A stretch of DNA of 64,000 nucleotides from NCBI RefSeq assembly GCF_021228795.1, contig NZ_CP089309.1, positions 496,001 through 560,000 of the forward strand, given 5' to 3'. The notes beneath the pieces were generated by a model. The model had not been told where the DNA came from, made no database searches, and saw only the letters and a program-made list of their open reading frames with translations. Position 1 is the stretch's first letter; each line of letters begins with the position of its first letter. Below, piece by piece: positions 7,422 to 19,218 of this stretch. The DNA comes from Thiocapsa bogorovii (GTDB lineage: Bacteria; Pseudomonadota; Gammaproteobacteria; Chromatiales; Chromatiaceae). The translations under genes were made by a program, and so were the position numbers.

Positions 7422-8843
7422 TTACGACGGCTCGTTCCCGCCGCGCGCCGCGATGTATTCCAACGCCTTATCGATACGGCGCAGCGTCGCGTCCTTGCCG
7501 ACCAGCCGCAGGGTCTCGTCGATACCCGGCGAGGCGGCACGTCCGACGATAGCCACGCGCAGGGGCTGAGCGACCTTGCCCATCGCGGTCCCGAGCTCCT
7601 CGGCGACCCCTTCGACGACGTGCTTGAGCCCCTCGAGCGTCCAATCCTCGTAGGCCATCAGCTCAAAGGCCGCGCGCAGGCGCTCCAGCCCCTCGCGGGC
7701 CACCAGGCGCAGATGCTTCTTCGCCGATGCCTCGTCGAAGGTCTCGAAGTCACGATAGAAGAAAGCGCTGATCTCGGCCAGCTCGGTCAGCGTCTTGGCA
7801 CGCGCGGCCTGGGCCTTGACCACCTCGACCAGGTCCGGGCCGGTCGCCGGATCGATGTCGAGCCGCCCCATGTGCGGGCTGAGCAGACGGGCGATCCGTG
7901 CCGGATCGGCGTGATGCAGATACTGCTGATTGAGCCAATCAAGCTTTTCGGTGTTGAAGGCGGAGGCGGCCTTGTTGACGTCGCCGATCTCGAAGAGCTT
8001 GATCATCTCTTCAAGGGAGAAGAGTTCCTGATCGCCGTGCGACCACCCCAGACGGACCAGATAATTGAGCAGGGCTTCGGGAAGATAGCCTTGATCGCGA
8101 TAGGCGATGACGCCTACGGCGCCGTGGCGCTTGGACAGGCGCGCCCCGTCGTCTCCTAGGATCATCGGGACATGGGCGTAGCGCGGCGGCTCGTGGCCGA
8201 GCGCACGCAAGATATTGATCTGACGTGGCGTGTTGTTGATATGATCGTCGCCGCGGATGACATGGGTGATGCCCATATCCGAGTCGTCCACGACCACGCT
8301 CAGGTTGTAGGTCGGCGCACCGTCGCTGCGTCGGATGACCAGGTCGTCCAACTCGGCGTTGGCGAAGACGATCCGCCCGCGGATCATATCGTCGACGACC
8401 ACGACGCCGTCGGCGGGATTCTTGAAGCGGACGACGTGCGGCTCGTTCGGGTCGATCTCATGGCCGCGACAATGGCCGTCGTAGCGCGGTTTGAGCCGCT
8501 GCGCCATCTGGTCCTCGCGCAGTGTCTCCAAGCGCTCCTTGGAGCAAACGCAGCGATAGGCCAGGCCCTTGGCGAGCAGCTCGTCAATCACCTGGTTGTA
8601 ACGCTCGAAGCGCTGGGTCTGATAGAAGGGCCCCTCGTCGTAGTCCAAGCCGAGCCAGGTCATGCCCTCGAGAATGGCGTTCACGGACTCCGCCGTCGAG
8701 CGTTCCAAGTCCGTATCCTCGATCCGCAGCACGAACTGCCCTCCGTGCTTGCGCGCAAAGAGATAGCTGAAGAGCGCCGTGCGGGCACCTCCGACGTGCA
8801 GATAACCGGTAGGGGACGGGGCGAATCGGGTACGGACGGTCAT
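7422..8843 (-). CDS. gltX: Glutamyl-tRNA synthetase
   Basis: A 473-residue class I aminoacyl-tRNA synthetase, normal length for bacterial GluRS. The HIGH-type motif is [10 protein letters not shown] (9-18) and the KMSKS-type motif is RLSKRHG (235-241). A zinc-binding set (Cys98, Cys100, Cys125 with Tyr121) is present. Charging of tRNA-Glu also feeds tetrapyrrole synthesis through glutamyl-tRNA, relevant for a bacteriochlorophyll producer. First of a three-gene minus-strand run with glgA and sufSE. Chromatiaceae may carry a second gltX elsewhere; specificity for tRNA-Gln cannot be judged. Confidence 0.96.
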   Translation of the reverse strand: MTVRTRFAPSPTGYLHVGGARTALFSYLFARKHGGQFVLRIEDTDLERSTAESVNAILEGMTWLGLDYDEGPFYQTQRFERYNQVIDELLAKGLAYRCVCSKERLETLREDQMAQRLKPRYDGHCRGHEIDPNEPHVVRFKNPADGVVVVDDMIRGRIVFANAELDDLVIRRSDGAPTYNLSVVVDDSDMGITHVIRGDDHINNTPRQINILRALGHEPPRYAHVPMILGDDGARLSKRHGAVGVIAYRDQGYLPEALLNYLVRLGWSHGDQELFSLEEMIKLFEIGDVNKAASAFNTEKLDWLNQQYLHHADPARIARLLSPHMGRLDIDPATGPDLVEVVKAQAARAKTLTELAEISAFFYRDFETFDEASAKKHLRLVAREGLERLRAAFELMAYEDWTLEGLKHVVEGVAEELGTAMGKVAQPLRVAIVGRAASPGIDETLRLVGKDATLRRIDKALEYIAARGGNEPS

Positions 8844-8987
8844 GGGGTTCCGGATCGGTTGTATGAGACGCGTGACGCGATTCTAACAGAGCCCCTTCGA
8901 CCTGCCCGCTTGTTCGCTCGCCTTCGTCCCTCACCTTGTTCGCGCCTCACCTTGTTCGAGCAAGCGGCATTCGGTTATGTTCGCGCC

Positions 8988-9389
8988 ATGAGATTTTCCG
9001 AAGCAGACGGCAGCAGCGGTCAACTGATCGACGCCTACGGGGACGACGGCATCCTGATCGGGGGCCGACGCTTCACCCGCGGGCTGATCGTGACGCCCAA
9101 CCGGGTCGAAGAGGGCTGGGGTCCGGCGCACCCGGCCGATTTGACGGTCGAGCACTTGGATGCACTGCTCGCGATCGAGCCCGAGACCCAGGTCATTGTG
9201 CTCGGCACAGGCGAGACACAGGTCTTCCCCGATCCGGCGCTTTACTTTGCCGTGATCGGGCGCGGTGTCGGCTTCGAGGTCATGGATACAGGTGCCGCCT
9301 GTCGGACCTACAACATCCTAATTTCGGAAGGACGGCGCGTCGTCGCCGGCCTGCTGCCCCTGGCGCTGAACCACGCTGAACCGGGCTGA
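8988..9389 (+). CDS. Mth938-like domain protein (DUF498 family)
   Basis: A 133-residue protein of the Mth938/NDUFAF3-like family, with typical stretches such as GGRRFTRGLIVTPNRV and VIVLGTGETQVFP followed by GVGFEVMDTGAACRTYNIL. Bacterial members have no firm biochemical role; the eukaryotic relative helps assemble respiratory complex I. It is divergent from gltX, 144 bases away. The TGA stop is formed by the terminal bases of a dispersed repeat element (9387-9471). Confidence 0.82.
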   Translation: MRFSEADGSSGQLIDAYGDDGILIGGRRFTRGLIVTPNRVEEGWGPAHPADLTVEHLDALLAIEPETQVIVLGTGETQVFPDPALYFAVIGRGVGFEVMDTGAACRTYNILISEGRRVVAGLLPLALNHAEPG

Positions 9390-9471
9390 ACCGCATCCGG
9401 CGTGATCAATGCTGTTTCAGCGATGCGTCGCGTTCGGCTTGGCCCATTCGACTTGGAGTCGACGCGGTTCA
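9387..9471. repeat. Dispersed inverted-end element, copy 1
   Basis: An 85-bp member of the intergenic element family. The ends are TGAACCGCATC and GACGCGGTTCA, imperfect inverted repeats. The left end supplies the stop codon of the Mth938-like gene. Confidence 0.75.
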
Positions 9472-9571
9472 GGTGATTTGTTCGGTCTTTTCGGGCTCGA
9501 ATCTTTACGCCCCACGGGTCGGCTTAAATCTCGCTCGATCGTCATCGCATCATTCGGAGCGCTCTATATCC

Positions 9572-10270
9572 ATGGATCGACAGATTATTCTCTCCGTCCT
9601 CGGCGTCGCCGTCTTGGGCTTTTTGGGCGTTCTTCTCTTGATGCCCTCGTCCATCGAGGACGGCCCGGATCGCTTGCCTTGGCGCGTCTCGCACGACGTC
9701 GCCGGTCGCACGCAGGTCTTTGGCTTTACCATCGGGGAGACCACGTTGGCGGAGGTTCGCGCGCTCTTCGGAGAAGACGGCAAGGTCAACCTCTTCCAAG
9801 ACCCGTCGCAAGCCGAGCCCTACGGCGTGGAAGCCTTCTTCGACCAGATCCATCTGCAGCGCCTGCGCGCGGACTTCGTAATCACGCTCGATGTCGACCA
9901 GGCCACGCTCGCCGCCATGTACGAGCGCGGTCTGCGGATCAGCCAGGTCGGGAGTGGCAGCCGCAAGGTCAAGCTCGACCCGAACGATGTCGAGACCCTG
10001 GCCTCCCTCCCGATTCGGTCCATCAGTTACCTCCCGAAGGCGCGACTGGACAACGATCTGATCGAACAACGCTTCGGTACACCCGAACTGCGCCTGACCG
10101 AGCCGGAGACCGAGATCGTCCATTGGCTCTACCCGGAACGCGGAATGGACATCGGCCGCAGCCCGAACGGGACCGTGGTTATCCAATACGTGAACCCGGT
10201 CGACTTCGACCGGCTCCTGAGCCCACTGCAGGATGCCGCCCCCGCGGACGAGACGCAGCCGGAGACCTGA
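9572..10270 (+). CDS. Membrane-anchored protein of unknown function
   Basis: A 232-residue protein not assigned to a family. Starting at ATG 9572, residues 1-25 form one hydrophobic segment (IILSVLGVAVLGFLGVLLLM). The remainder is a soluble, presumably periplasmic domain. It contains FGFTIGETTLAEVRALFGEDG and, later, RFGTPELRLTEPETEIVHWLYPERG; both recall repeats seen in periplasmic proteins that act on small modules, but no catalytic motif is visible. It precedes an ABC importer by 2 bases and may be an accessory part of it. That link is inference. Confidence 0.7.
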   Translation: MDRQIILSVLGVAVLGFLGVLLLMPSSIEDGPDRLPWRVSHDVAGRTQVFGFTIGETTLAEVRALFGEDGKVNLFQDPSQAEPYGVEAFFDQIHLQRLRADFVITLDVDQATLAAMYERGLRISQVGSGSRKVKLDPNDVETLASLPIRSISYLPKARLDNDLIEQRFGTPELRLTEPETEIVHWLYPERGMDIGRSPNGTVVIQYVNPVDFDRLLSPLQDAAPADETQPET

Positions 10271-10272
10271 GC

Positions 10273-11271
10273 ATGTCGAAGCACGCACTGATCTTCGCAT
10301 TGGCCTTGGTGGGTTTCGCGTTCTCAGGGTCGACGGCGGCCGCCGACCCGACCAAGATCCGTTTCGTCACCGACTGGAAGGCACAGGCCCCCCTGGGCGG
10401 CTTCTATCAAGCCAAGGCGCTCGGGCTCTATGCCGAGCAGGGACTCGATGTCGAGATCATTCAGGGCGGCCCCTCGGTGAATGTCCCGCTCTTGTTGGGC
10501 TCCAACCAGGTCGATTTCGGGATCGGCTCCAACAGCTTCATCCCGCTCAATATCGTCGAGTCGGGGATCCCGGCCACGGCCGTCGCGGCCATCTTCCAGA
10601 AAGACCCGCAGGTCCTGATCACGCACTCGCGCGAGGATATTCGATCCATCGCCGACATGAAGGGCAAACCGATCATGATCTCGGATGCCGGCGTCGGTAG
10701 CCACTGGATCTGGCTCAAGGCCAAATTCGGATTCACGGATCGGCAGATCCGCAAATACACCTACAATCTTGCCCCCTTCCTCGTCGACCCGAGTGCGATC
10801 CAACAAGGCTACGTTACCAGCGAGCCCTACGAGATCGAGAAGGCGAGCGGCATCGCGCCGCAGGTGTTTCTGCTCGCCGACGAGGACTACCCCTCCTACG
10901 GGACCCTGATCTTGGCCTCGGACGCGCGCATCCGAAGCGATCCGCAGCAGGTCCGGGCCTTCGTCGCGGCCTCCATCGCCGGCTGGGAGGACTATCTCAC
11001 CGGCGACCCGACACCGGGAAATACGCTGATCAAGGCCGACAATCCGGAGATGACCGACGAGGTGCTCCGACACGCCATCGCCGAGATGAACCGCAACCGG
11101 CTCGCCACCGCGGGCGATGCCGAGACCGCCGGGATCGGCGTCATGACCGACGCGCGCTGGCAGGCCTTCTTCGAGACCATGTCCGGCGACGGGGTCTATC
11201 CGGCGAACCTGGATTGGCGGCGCGCCTATTCGCTCGACTTTCTTCCCACGGCCATCCCCTCAAGGCCGTGA
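10273..11271 (+). CDS. ABC transporter substrate-binding protein, THI5/NMT1-like
   Basis: A 332-residue periplasmic binding protein with a clear signal peptide (MSKHALIFALALVGFAFSG, cleavage after TAAA). The mature part begins DPTKIRFVTDWKAQAPLGGFYQAKALGLYAEQG, typical of the SsuA/THI5/NMT1 family. Members bind thiamine precursors (ThiY), riboflavin, sulfonates or nitrate. The FYQAKALGLYAEQGLDV signature is closest in style to ThiY/RibY-like proteins. No TPP or FMN riboswitch was recognised upstream, so the substrate stays open. The stop overlaps the start of the ATPase gene (GTGA). Confidence 0.85.
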   Translation: MSKHALIFALALVGFAFSGSTAAADPTKIRFVTDWKAQAPLGGFYQAKALGLYAEQGLDVEIIQGGPSVNVPLLLGSNQVDFGIGSNSFIPLNIVESGIPATAVAAIFQKDPQVLITHSREDIRSIADMKGKPIMISDAGVGSHWIWLKAKFGFTDRQIRKYTYNLAPFLVDPSAIQQGYVTSEPYEIEKASGIAPQVFLLADEDYPSYGTLILASDARIRSDPQQVRAFVAASIAGWEDYLTGDPTPGNTLIKADNPEMTDEVLRHAIAEMNRNRLATAGDAETAGIGVMTDARWQAFFETMSGDGVYPANLDWRRAYSLDFLPTAIPSRP

Positions 11272-12011
11272 GCAGGGAGCTGCGCCTCGACGGGCTGAGC
11301 AAGACCTTCCCCAACGGTACCGCCGCGTTGGGGGAGCTGAGCGCCGACATCGAATCCGGCGCCTTCGTCTCCCTGCTCGGTCCCTCCGGATGCGGAAAGA
11401 GCACGGTCCTGAGGCTCATCGCAGGGCTGGAGGAGCCCACACGGGGTCGGGTCGACTGGCCGCAGTCACGCGGCTCACTCGGCTTCATCTTCCAGGAACC
11501 AACCCTCATGGCCTGGGCGAGCGCGGCCAAGAACATCGCCTTGCCGCTCGAGCTTGACGGTATAGCCAAGACCGAAGCGCGTGAGCGAGCCTGTATCGCG
11601 CTGGAGAAGGTGGGCCTCGCGGGCTTTGCCGATGCCCTGCCCCGAGAGCTCTCGGGCGGAATGCGCATGCGCGTCTCCATCGCACGCGCGGTGGTCGCCG
11701 ACCCCGATGTCTTACTGATGGACGAGCCCTTCGCGGCACTCGACGAATTCACCCGCGGCAAGCTCAACGACGACCTGTTGCGCCTCTGGGCCGAGCGCGG
11801 CTTCACCGGGATCTTCGTCACCCACTCCGTCTTCGAGGCCGTGTATCTGTCTCAACGCATCCTGATCCTTAGCGGGCGTCCGGGACATCTGGTTGCCGAC
11901 ATCGAAAACCCCGCGCCCTACCCGCGCGAACGCGGCTACCGGACATCCGCCGGCTTCAGTGCGACCGCGCGCGACATCCTCGACACGTTGGAGGATGTCT
12001 CGACATGCTGA
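11268..12011 (+). CDS. ABC transporter ATP-binding protein
   Basis: A 247-residue ATPase of the nitrate/sulfonate/taurine/pyrimidine-precursor importer class. It has Walker A GPSGCGKST, signature LSGGMRMRVSIARA, Walker B VLLMDEPFAALD and switch His in FVTHS. The chosen start is GTG 11268, overlapping the TGA of the binding-protein gene; an upstream ATG would lie inside that gene. It drives uptake through the permease encoded next, with which it overlaps by 7 bases. Confidence 0.92.
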   Translation: MSRELRLDGLSKTFPNGTAALGELSADIESGAFVSLLGPSGCGKSTVLRLIAGLEEPTRGRVDWPQSRGSLGFIFQEPTLMAWASAAKNIALPLELDGIAKTEARERACIALEKVGLAGFADALPRELSGGMRMRVSIARAVVADPDVLLMDEPFAALDEFTRGKLNDDLLRLWAERGFTGIFVTHSVFEAVYLSQRILILSGRPGHLVADIENPAPYPRERGYRTSAGFSATARDILDTLEDVSTC

Positions 12012-12787
12012 TGCGGGGCCTGCGGATCATCCTGCCGATCGCGCTCTTCCTGGGATTGATCCAATTCTGGGAGTGGTCCGTCGTCTATTGGGAGATCAAG
12101 CCCTTCATCCTGCCGCCGCCGAGCGCCATCCTGGCGGTCTTCGCGACCGACGGGGCCTCTCTGCTCGGCTCGGCCTGGACCACCTTGGGCACAACGTTGG
12201 CCGCGTTCGCTCTGGCAGTGGTCTCGGGCACGGCGCTCGCGACGCTCTTCGCCTCCAGTCGCATCGCGGAGGCGGCGCTCTCGCCCTATGCCGTGATCCT
12301 GCAGGTCACCCCGATCATCGCCATCGCCCCCTTGATCATCGTCTGGGTCGGGCTCGACAACGCCTGGCTCGCCGTGCTGTTACTCGCTTGGATCGCGGCC
12401 TTCTTCCCGGTCCTCGCAAGCGCGACCGCCGGTCTCAAGGCTGTCGACCCCAATCTACGCGACCTCTTCAGGCTCTATCGCGCGGACTTCCGGCAGACCT
12501 TCGTCAGGCTCATGGTTCCATCCTCCCTGCCCTATCTCCTCGCCGGCATCAAGACAGCGGGGGGACTCGCCCTGGTCGGCGCGGTGGTCGCCGAGTTTGC
12601 CGCCGCCTCAGGTAACACGAACGGTCTGGCTTGGCGCATCCTCGAGGCCGGCAATCGGCTGCAGATCGCCAAGATGTTCGCCGCCCTGTTACTGCTCGCA
12701 ATCATGGGCGTCGCCCTCTACGCGATCCTGAGCTTCGTGGAATGGCTGCTCCTGCATCGTTGGCACGGGGATCAGCGGCGGGCGTAA
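12005..12787 (+). CDS. ABC transporter permease, binding-protein-dependent
   Basis: A 260-residue inner-membrane permease with about six hydrophobic segments. The EAA-loop region lies around residues 150-180 (LKAVDPNLRDLFRLYRADFRQ then LMVPSSLPYLLAGIKTAGG), which docks the ATPase. It belongs to the SsuC/ThiX-type BPD_transp_1 family and completes a three-gene importer with the two preceding genes. Last gene of the plus-strand run; a hairpin follows 39 bases after its stop. Confidence 0.9.
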   Translation: MLMRGLRIILPIALFLGLIQFWEWSVVYWEIKPFILPPPSAILAVFATDGASLLGSAWTTLGTTLAAFALAVVSGTALATLFASSRIAEAALSPYAVILQVTPIIAIAPLIIVWVGLDNAWLAVLLLAWIAAFFPVLASATAGLKAVDPNLRDLFRLYRADFRQTFVRLMVPSSLPYLLAGIKTAGGLALVGAVVAEFAAASGNTNGLAWRILEAGNRLQIAKMFAALLLLAIMGVALYAILSFVEWLLLHRWHGDQRRA

Positions 12788-12825
12788 GGTAGCGTGTCAG
12801 ATGTCGGTTGAGCACCGAATCTAAT

Positions 12826-12851
12826 CGTTGTCGAATGCGATTACGACAACG
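12826..12851. terminator. Hairpin after the ABC importer operon
   Basis: A perfect 8-bp stem CGTTGTCG/CGACAACG with a 10-base loop lies between convergent genes. There is no T-run directly after it; seven T's occur 38 bases later (12889-12895). A transcript end here is plausible but unproven. Confidence 0.35.
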
Positions 12852-12963
12852 ACAACGGTGGGAAAAGTCTTCGCGATCAGAGTTTTTTTCCGGTTCCAAG
12901 TGCAAAAGCGCAGCGGTTTCGCTTCGGTATTCGCGTGCGGCTCCAACGAGGGTGCCGGAGCCT

Positions 12964-14082
12964 TCAAGTGAAGAGGGTCAAGACGCCCGTATAGCCGTAG
13001 AGACGGTCCTGCGAGATCTCGCCGTTGGCATAAAAACCGACGATGGGCACATCGCCGAGTGCGGCTTGGATCTGCTTGAGCTCGGCCGAATCCGGACCGA
13101 ACAGGTTGACCCCGCGCCCCAAACAGGAGACGTAGACGCCGCCCCTGGGCGGAGCGGTCAGGCGTCCCTTGATGCCGTTGAGCATGCGGTCGAGATCTTC
13201 GCGCGCGGTGTCGGCATCGCGCCTGCAGAACATCAGCTCGCGTCCGGGCTCCACCAAGTCGCCGATCGCGACGAGGCCATGATTGGGATCGATGCCGACC
13301 AGATTGCGCACCAAATAATCGCCTGTATCCGAGCCCTGAATCGGCAAACCAGCAAAGATGTAGCCGCCGAGACGCGACAGATCGCGGGCCAGGATCTCGC
13401 CGATATCCTCCTTGAGAACATCGAGCGCGGGCTCGCCGTCGAGCCGCATCAGGATGTTGCGTTGGCCTTCGGTGATCAGATGGTGCGGGCCGATCGGCGA
13501 GCAGCCTTGGCTAAGCCGAGTCAGGATCCCGACCCGCTCGGAAAAGAGGACGCCGGACAGACCGCCGCGCGTCACTCCGTCGGCGATGGTCAGGGCGTCT
13601 GCACGCGCGCTGGCGAGGCCGCCGACAAGAAAACCGGCGGTCGTGCGCTGGGCGAGTTGTTGGATCAGGGTCTCGGTCAGGCCGTTGGAGGGGTCGCCGT
13701 GGACCAGGCCCAGGTACGGCGGGTTGGCACGCATCCAGTCCCCGTGGCGCAGGTCGAAGTCGTCGAGATCCTCGACCAGGCTCGGGAAAACGCGAAAATC
13801 ATCGCTCGGAAACTCGCCGAGCATGACCGCGATTGCGGGCTCTTCGTAGTACTCGGCACCGGTCGCACAGATGCCCATGCCGACGCTTCCGACCCACTGA
13901 TCGATGCCGGTCGCTTCGCGAAAGGTCCGAAGGATCTCGTCCAGCGCATCGGCGAGGCTGTCCGTCACGTAGAGGAATCCCAGGGTCGCCGTCGCAGGTA
14001 CCGGGCCAATGCAGGTCAAGCAGAGGTCGGCGGCCTGACGCCAATCAGGATCCGCGGCATGTCCGAGGCGGAATGGAGTCAT
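12964..14082 (-). CDS. FIST domain sensory protein
   Basis: A 372-residue protein with FIST_N (about 30-225) and FIST_C (about 230-370) domains. Family stretches include LGEFPSDDFRVFPSL, HGDPSNGL, LVGGLASA, GGLSGVLF, LVRNLVGIDPNHG, GVYVSCLGRG and GFYANGEI. FIST domains are thought to bind small ligands such as amino acids and often feed chemotaxis or two-component signalling. None of those partners is adjacent. Start at 14082 (MTPFRLGH) was preferred, with GAGGT upstream; ATG 14109 is an alternative. It sits 49 bases after parE on the same strand. Confidence 0.85.
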   Translation of the reverse strand: MTPFRLGHAADPDWRQAADLCLTCIGPVPATATLGFLYVTDSLADALDEILRTFREATGIDQWVGSVGMGICATGAEYYEEPAIAVMLGEFPSDDFRVFPSLVEDLDDFDLRHGDWMRANPPYLGLVHGDPSNGLTETLIQQLAQRTTAGFLVGGLASARADALTIADGVTRGGLSGVLFSERVGILTRLSQGCSPIGPHHLITEGQRNILMRLDGEPALDVLKEDIGEILARDLSRLGGYIFAGLPIQGSDTGDYLVRNLVGIDPNHGLVAIGDLVEPGRELMFCRRDADTAREDLDRMLNGIKGRLTAPPRGGVYVSCLGRGVNLFGPDSAELKQIQAALGDVPIVGFYANGEISQDRLYGYTGVLTLFT

Positions 14083-14131
14083 GGTGATTTTGTTACCTCG
14101 GGTGGTCATGTCGAACCGCACCAACCTTGGC

Positions 14132-16036
<1,905 letters not shown>

Positions 16037-16135
16037 CTATGTGGTGTCGTGATCGGGTGGAACTGAATGGGTTTGCGGACGAGCGCGCGGCCGCTGCCCT
16101 GCTTGCGCGCCGGGATTGCTCGGCCGCCCGCCCGT

Positions 16136-16569
16136 CTAAGACGCGATGCCGCGCACCACGGGCAGGTGCAGAAGCCTTCCCGCGCGAATGAATCCGGCAT
16201 CGAGCGTCAAGATCGTTTCGGCGCCTTGCCCCGCCGCGATCGCCAAGTGCAGCGCGTCGCCGGCGCGCAGACCGGTCTCGGGCGTTTCCAGATATCGTGC
16301 GGCGAGGTCAAAGTCAGCCGCGGTCGGCACGAGCAACACAAACGACTCATCCAGGACCTGTGTGAGCTCACGGCGAACCGCCTCGGCCTGGGTCTCGGAC
16401 AACTCGCCGATGCGCCGCTTGCGCGAGATCAGACTCGCCAGCTCGACCCGGGTCCAAAGACTCGCTGCAAGGTCGCCCGGACGCAATGTCATGACGAATG
16501 CCTCGACCGCGTCGCTGGTCTTCTCGGCAATGACCAGCGGCGCGATAAAGCTCGTATCCAGGTAGACCA

Positions 16570-16570
<1 letters not shown>
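16136..16570 (-). CDS. PIN-domain ribonuclease toxin, VapC-like
   Basis: A 144-residue PIN protein. Acidic metal-site residues are visible in VYLDTSFIAPL (Asp5), in WTRVELASL (Glu), in LRAGDALHLAIA (Asp) and in ILTLDAGF (Asp). Such toxins cleave RNA when the antitoxin is degraded. The ATG overlaps the last bases of the antitoxin gene (TGATG), the usual coupling of a toxin-antitoxin operon. The RNA target cannot be read from sequence. Confidence 0.88.
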
Positions 16571-16968
<398 letters not shown>

Positions 16969-16970
16969 TC

Positions 16971-17054
16971 AAACCGCGTCCGGCCAGAACCCGTTGGATT
17001 CAACCGAGCGGCGTGATCCAACGAAGCATCGGTATCCGTTCAGGACGCGGTTTA
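16971..17054. repeat. Dispersed inverted-end element, copy 2
   Basis: An 84-bp element with perfect 11-base inverted ends (AAACCGCGTCC and GGACGCGGTTT). It ends 6 bases before the xseB start codon and so contains or displaces the xseB leader. Its interior, read in reverse, shares ATGCTTCGTTGGAT-like sequence with the copy at 36951. Confidence 0.85.
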
Positions 17055-17059
17055 AGCGA

Positions 17060-17326
17060 ATGAAAAAGCCAGTCGCTCCGCCCCCGCCTTCCTTCGAGCA
17101 GTCGCTCGCCGAACTGGAATTAATCGTCGATGCCCTCGAGAAGGGCGAGATGAGCCTCGAAGAGTCACTGTCCGTTTTCGAGCGTGGCATCGGCCTGACC
17201 CGTGCCTGCCAGCAGGCGCTGGATGCGGCCGAGCAACGCGTGCGTATCCTCACCGACACTCGGCCCGAGGCCGGACCTCGGTCCGATTCCGGCGCCGATC
17301 TAGAGCCCTTCGAATCCAATGACTGA
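17060..17326 (+). CDS. xseB: Exodeoxyribonuclease VII small subunit
   Basis: An 88-residue protein with the XseB core [33 protein letters not shown], a helical hairpin. Several XseB chains bind the XseA catalytic subunit to degrade single-stranded DNA. The start at 17060 ([10 protein letters not shown]) was chosen because upstream in-frame sequence is part of a dispersed repeat. It overlaps ispA by 8 bases, matching the common xseB-ispA-(dxs) order; dxs does not follow here. Confidence 0.9.
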   Translation: MKKPVAPPPPSFEQSLAELELIVDALEKGEMSLEESLSVFERGIGLTRACQQALDAAEQRVRILTDTRPEAGPRSDSGADLEPFESND

Positions 17327-18212
17327 CGCCACTCTGGACGACTTCCGCGCGCGATGCTGCGCCCGGGTCGAAGCCACGCTCGACACGCTGCTGCCGTCTG
17401 CAAGCGTGCAACCGGTCCGTCTGCACGAGGCCATGCGCTACACGGTCCTCGGCGGCGGCAAGCGCATCCGTCCGCTCCTGGCCTACGCCGCCGGCGAGGC
17501 ACTCGGTGTGGATCCCGCCCTGCTCGACCGCCCTGCCTGTGCCGTCGAGCTCATCCATGCCTACTCCCTAATCCACGACGACCTCCCGGCGATGGACGAC
17601 GACGATCTGAGGCGGGGGCGCCCGACCTGTCATCGCGCCTTCGACGAGGCGACCGCGATCCTGGCCGGCGATGCACTCCAGACCCTCGCCTTCCAGGCGT
17701 TGGCCGAGTCGCCCGGGCTGGATGCCGCCAAACGCATCGACATGGTCGCAAGCCTCGCGCGCGCGAGCGGGGCACGCGGCATGGTCGGCGGTCAGGCGCT
17801 CGATCTAGCTGCAGAAGGCAGCGTCCTGGACGTCGCCATGCTCGAGCACATCCACATCCACAAGACCGGCGCGCTCATCAGGGCAGCCGTGCAAATGGGC
17901 ATACTCGCCCACGATGCGCCCGACCCGGATCACGCCGAACGTCTCGATCGCTACGCCAAATGTATCGGTCTTGCCTTTCAGATTCAGGACGACGTCCTCG
18001 ACGTCGAGGGCGACACCGACTTGATCGGCAAGACGGCCGGCCGCGATCAGGTCCTGGAGAAGGCGACTTACCCTGCCCTCGTCGGGCTGCCCGAAGCCAA
18101 GGAGATGGCCGCTACCTTGATTGCCGATGCCCTTGAAAGTATAAAGATTTTTTCATCCGGTGCCGAGCCCCTGCGCTGGATCGCCGGCGCGCTGATCGGG
18201 CGTAAGCACTGA
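17319..18212 (+). CDS. ispA: Farnesyl/geranyl diphosphate synthase
   Basis: A 297-residue trans-prenyltransferase. The first aspartate-rich motif is [10 protein letters not shown] (87-96) and the second is [13 protein letters not shown] (about 219-231), each chelating the magnesium that holds the allylic and homoallylic diphosphates. [11 protein letters not shown] (44-54) is the usual N-terminal signature. It elongates IPP/DMAPP to C15 for quinones, carotenoids, undecaprenol and the bacteriochlorophyll tail. Overlaps xseB. Confidence 0.94.
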   Translation: MTDATLDDFRARCCARVEATLDTLLPSASVQPVRLHEAMRYTVLGGGKRIRPLLAYAAGEALGVDPALLDRPACAVELIHAYSLIHDDLPAMDDDDLRRGRPTCHRAFDEATAILAGDALQTLAFQALAESPGLDAAKRIDMVASLARASGARGMVGGQALDLAAEGSVLDVAMLEHIHIHKTGALIRAAVQMGILAHDAPDPDHAERLDRYAKCIGLAFQIQDDVLDVEGDTDLIGKTAGRDQVLEKATYPALVGLPEAKEMAATLIADALESIKIFSSGAEPLRWIAGALIGRKH

Positions 18213-18358
18213 GACGCGCATCGTCTCCGCAAAGGCGACCTCACCAAAGTCTGGCACCGCAGATCGGCACGGGTAAGCCGCGCCGGTTTGTCTTGTCGGC
18301 CTCAGCCCCCAAATCTCGGGTTTGAGACCAAAGACGATCCATCGAGAGAAGTCACATC

Positions 18359-19213
18359 ATGGAGCAAGTGCTCGAGCCCAACTGCTGCGCCGCACCCGAC
18401 AGCGCCGAAATTGCCGACGTCCAGGGGAGCGCCGACTCTCGTCGGATCGCCATCGACAAGGTGGGGATCAAGGACATCCGCCACCCCGTGCGGGTGAGTG
18501 ATCGCAGCGGCATCGAGCAGCATACGGTCGCCAATTTCAACATGTACGTCTACCTGCCGCACGACTTCAAAGGGACCCACATGTCCCGGTTCGTGCAAAT
18601 CCTGAACAATCACGAGCGCGAGATCGGCGTGTCCTCCTTCAAAGAGATGCTGACCGAGATGTCGCAGCGTCTGGAGTCCGAAGCGGGACACATCGAGATG
18701 CGCTTCCCCTTCTTCGTGAACAAGAAGGCCCCCGTCACCGGCGTAGAGAGCCTACTCGACTACGAGGTCACCTTCATCGGCGAGATCCAGAGGGGCCTCC
18801 CGAGCCTGGAGATCAAGGTGATCGTGCCCGTCACCAGCCTGTGCCCGTGCTCGAAGAAGATCTCTGCCTACGGTGCGCACAATCAGCGCTCCCACGTGAC
18901 GGTTCAGGTTCGCTCGCAGGGTCACATCTGGATCGAAGAGCTCATCGAGATGGTCGAGGCCGAGGCATCCTCGGAACTCTTCGGATTGCTGAAGCGACCG
19001 GACGAGAAGTACGTGACTGAACATGCCTACGATAACCCCAAGTTCGTCGAGGACCTGGTACGGGACGTCGCCACACGCCTGAACGAGGATGACCGGGTCA
19101 CCGCTTACGTGGTCGAGGCCGAGAATTTCGAGTCTATTCACAACCATTCGGCCTACGCCCTGATCGAGCGCGACAAAGACCGCGAGGCCCGCATCGCCGA
19201 GGCGACGCTCTGA
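18359..19213 (+). CDS. folE2: GTP cyclohydrolase FolE2 (type IB)
   Basis: A 284-residue protein with the GCYH-IB signature: the [10 protein letters not shown] stretch with the metal-binding cysteine, [11 protein letters not shown], and [20 protein letters not shown] earlier. It converts GTP to 7,8-dihydroneopterin triphosphate, the shared first step of folate and queuosine synthesis. Type IB enzymes are less zinc-dependent than FolE and are often used in zinc limitation. A GAGAGAAG ribosome site precedes the start. A MenH-like gene follows immediately, with no clear functional link. Confidence 0.93.
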   Translation: MEQVLEPNCCAAPDSAEIADVQGSADSRRIAIDKVGIKDIRHPVRVSDRSGIEQHTVANFNMYVYLPHDFKGTHMSRFVQILNNHEREIGVSSFKEMLTEMSQRLESEAGHIEMRFPFFVNKKAPVTGVESLLDYEVTFIGEIQRGLPSLEIKVIVPVTSLCPCSKKISAYGAHNQRSHVTVQVRSQGHIWIEELIEMVEAEASSELFGLLKRPDEKYVTEHAYDNPKFVEDLVRDVATRLNEDDRVTAYVVEAENFESIHNHSAYALIERDKDREARIAEATL

Positions 19214-19218
19214 TCCTG

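Noticed and set aside
10100..10273. TPP or FMN riboswitch before the THI5-like transporter
   Set aside because: The upstream region is coding and lacks the conserved riboswitch core, so transporter substrate was left open.
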